Part shown: positions 5,308 through 6,872 of the stretch, one piece after another
Position numbering within the stretch: position 1 is the first letter of the stretch
Layout of the letters: each line of letters starts with the position of its first letter
From: an uncultured Alphaproteobacteria bacterium
GTDB lineage: Bacteria > Pseudomonadota > Alphaproteobacteria > Rhizobiales > Ancalomicrobiaceae
NCBI GenBank assembly: GCA_937892955.1
Contig: CALBKH010000123.1
Coordinates: forward strand, 1 to 6,872
Direction: 5' to 3'
Length of the DNA: 6,872 nt
Made by a program: the position numbers and the translations under genes
Notes under the pieces: model-generated
Database searches by the model: none
The model's input: the letters and a program-made list of their open reading frames with translations, nothing else
Told to the model about the DNA's origin: nothing

Positions 5308-6789
5308 TCAGGCGAGGGCGCGCGAGGCTTCCTTGACCTTGCGGGTGGCGTCGTCGACGCGGCGGGTCGCGGTGGCGATCTCGTTCATGCCGCGGGTGAT
5401 GGTCTCGACGCCTTGGGCCGCCACCTGCATGTTGGCGGACATGTCGCGGGTCACCGCTTCCTGCTCTTCGACCGCGGTGGCGATGTTGGTGGAGATCTCG
5501 TTGATGCGGGCGATGGTCTGGGAGATGCCGGAGATGGCGCCGACAGCCTCCTTGGTGGTCGACTGGACTTCGGCGATCTGAGCGCCGATTTCGTCGGTGG
5601 CCTTGGAGGTCTGGGTGGCGAGGTTCTTCACCTCGGAGGCGACCACGGCGAAGCCCCGCCCCGCCTCTCCGGCGCGTGCCGCCTCGATGGTGGCGTTGAG
5701 GGCGAGAAGATTGGTCTGCGCCGCGATCGAATTGATCAGGTCGACCACCTCGCCGATCTTCTGGGTGGCGGCGAGCAGCGTCGTGATCGTCGTGTTCGTG
5801 TGATCGGCCTGCTGCACGGCGCCGTTGGTGATCTCCAGAGCGTGGACGACCTGACGGCTGATCTCAGCGACGGAATGGGCCAGTTCCTCGGCACCCGAGG
5901 CGACGGCTTGGACGTTCGACGACGTCTGGGTGGAGGCGCTGGCGGCACTGGTCGCTTGTTCACTCGCCCGCGAGACCTCGGTGGTGATCGACCCGAGTTC
6001 CGCGTCGATGCCCTTCTGCAGTTCGGCTCGGTGCATACGTTCCTTCACCTGGGCAGTGATGTCGGTGGCGAACTTCACCACCTTGAAGGGGCGGCCGGAC
6101 ATGTCGAAGATCGGGTTGTAGGAGGCCTGGATCCAGATCTCCTTGCCGCCCTTGCCGATGCGCTTGTATTCGGCGGCCTGGAAGCGGCCTTGGCGCAGCG
6201 CGTCCCAGAAGGCGCGATAGTCGGCGCTCTCGCGATAGGAGGGCTCGACGAACATGCGGTGATGCTGGCCGCGGATTTCCTCGATCCGGTAGCCGAGCGC
6301 ATTCAGGAAGTTCTGGTTGGCGTCGATGATGGTGCCGTCGAGTTCGAAGGAAATGACTGCCTGAGCCTTGTTGATCGCGGCGATCTGGCCCTGGTACTCG
6401 GCGTTCTTCAGCTTCTCGGCGGTGATGTCGGTGGCGAACTTCACCACCTTGAACGGCTTACCGTCGCGGCCGAGCAGCGGATTGTAGGAGGCCTGGATCC
6501 AGATCTCCTTGCCCCCCTTGCCGATGCGCTTGTATTCGGCGGCACGATAGTCGCCGCGGCGCAGGTCGTCCCAGAAGGCGCGGTATTCGGCGCTGTCACG
6601 ATAGGACGGCTCGACGAACATCGAGTGGTGCTTGCCGCGGATCTCGTCGAGCGAATACCCCAAGGCATCGAGGAAATTCTTGTTTGCGGTGACGATCGTC
6701 CCGTCCATCTCGAACTCGATGATCGCCTGCGACTTGTCGAGCGCGGCGAGTTTGGCGTGGGTCTCTCGGGCGGAAGAGAAAAATGTCAT
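5308..6789 (-). CDS. Soluble PAS-PAS methyl-accepting chemotaxis protein (BdlA/Aer-like layout)
   Basis: This is a cytoplasmic chemoreceptor that would sense an internal cue through PAS domains and control CheA. The protein has 493 residues and no membrane segment or HAMP domain. PAS1 covers about 13-124 and PAS2 about 135-246. Both contain MFVEPSYR, AEYKRIGKGGKEIWIQASYNP and FKVVKFATDIT, offset by exactly 122 residues. The MCP signalling domain follows (about 260-493, tip QTNLLALNATIEAARAGE at 358-375). Two PAS domains joined directly to a signalling domain match BdlA of Pseudomonas (biofilm dispersal) and many alphaproteobacterial receptors. The cofactor (FAD, haem or none) cannot be read from the sequence. 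No CheR/CheB tether is present. The start is supported by GAGG (6800-6797) 7 bases ahead of the ATG. Relative to the neighbouring receptor, spacing from NVQ to the tip and from the tip to VEEQ is identical, so both belong to the same length class. Confidence 0.93.
   Translation of the reverse strand: MTFFSSARETHAKLAALDKSQAIIEFEMDGTIVTANKNFLDALGYSLDEIRGKHHSMFVEPSYRDSAEYRAFWDDLRRGDYRAAEYKRIGKGGKEIWIQASYNPLLGRDGKPFKVVKFATDITAEKLKNAEYQGQIAAINKAQAVISFELDGTIIDANQNFLNALGYRIEEIRGQHHRMFVEPSYRESADYRAFWDALRQGRFQAAEYKRIGKGGKEIWIQASYNPIFDMSGRPFKVVKFATDITAQVKERMHRAELQKGIDAELGSITTEVSRASEQATSAASASTQTSSNVQAVASGAEELAHSVAEISRQVVHALEITNGAVQQADHTNTTITTLLAATQKIGEVVDLINSIAAQTNLLALNATIEAARAGEAGRGFAVVASEVKNLATQTSKATDEIGAQIAEVQSTTKEAVGAISGISQTIARINEISTNIATAVEEQEAVTRDMSANMQVAAQGVETITRGMNEIATATRRVDDATRKVKEASRALA
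6056..6543 (-). repeat. Tandem duplication of PAS-coding DNA, 366-bp period
   Basis: Segments of the two PAS domains are nearly identical in DNA, exactly 366 bp (122 codons) apart. For example 6116-6177 matches 6482-6543 at 61 of 62 positions, and GTGATGTCGGTGGCGAACTT occurs at both 6056 and 6422. Identity at silent positions points to a recent duplication or to gene conversion between the copies, rather than to protein selection alone. Other parts, such as the N-terminal helices, have diverged. Confidence 0.85.
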
Positions 6790-6872
6790 GTCGGCACCTC
6801 GTCCGTAAGCGTCATCTGAGCCCCACCTTCCGCGGGGCGGCTTGAAGTCGGAGTGTCGAGGCCCATGGAGGG
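6790..6872 (-). promoter_or_regulatory. Upstream region of the PAS-PAS chemoreceptor, cut by the window edge
   Basis: These 83 bases hold the ribosome site (GAGG, 6800-6797) and presumably part of the promoter. I see no convincing -35/-10 pair, sigma-28 or sigma-54 motif. A weak 4-bp G/C stem is present around 6820-6837. The promoter may lie beyond the window. Confidence 0.3.

Noticed and set aside
5239..6819. A 526-codon rightward open frame opposite the PAS-PAS receptor gene
   Set aside because: It is a shadow frame. Its apparent internal repeats (GGDLDEH-like, LADALVFGG) are only the antisense of the duplicated PAS domains.
1..6872. CRISPR array, toxin-antitoxin pair, anti-phage cassette or rRNA/riboswitch
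   Set aside because: I found no regularly spaced repeats, no small paired genes and no recognisable structured RNA. The recombinase remnant carries no cargo genes in this window.

Overview
The window looks like a GC-rich alphaproteobacterial chromosome. The grounds are strong G/C third-position coding, an Azospirillum/Rhizobiales-style pair of chemoreceptors (one with a periplasmic sCache sensor, one soluble with two PAS domains), and a GC-rich ISAs1-type insertion sequence. The genus cannot be named from the sequence alone. A Hyphomicrobiales or Rhodospirillales source is an inference.

Left part (1-1460): a few bases that could be the 5' end of a leftward gene are followed by a strikingly AT-rich, palindrome-rich intergenic stretch (about 31% GC over 61-180). 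Next comes a complete insertion sequence of the ISAs1 family (210-1460), with 25-bp imperfect terminal inverted repeats and one intact DDE transposase. A 10-bp hairpin covers the transposase start codon. No target-site duplication is visible, and the DNA on the other side of the IS is about 70% GC, so the two flanks do not look like one split target.

Middle part (1461-3418): this holds the remains of a large serine recombinase. Its frame is open for more than 600 codons except for one TAG at codon 35, which separates the catalytic-serine segment from the rest of the protein. A clear stem-loop terminator lies near its 3' end. Just beyond it, a 14-base match to the 3' end of an initiator tRNA-Met (complement, CCA included) may mark the old edge of an integrated element. 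No cargo genes remain between the IS and the recombinase, which suggests a decayed and partly deleted integrative element.

Right part (3358-6872): two leftward chemoreceptor genes are separated by 270 bp. The upstream one (5308-6789) is a soluble PAS-PAS-MCP protein of BdlA/Aer-like layout, whose two PAS domains are near-identical copies at the DNA level. The downstream one (3358-5037) is a membrane sCache-HAMP-MCP receptor. Their signalling domains align without gaps around the tip, so they could sit in the same receptor arrays: one would report an extracytoplasmic ligand and the other an internal state such as redox or energy. No CheA, CheW, CheR or CheB gene lies in the window.

I found no convincing new biological system. 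The observations most worth following are the stop-interrupted recombinase, the possible tRNA-derived junction, the IS lacking a target duplication at a composition break, and the recently duplicated or homogenised PAS domains.
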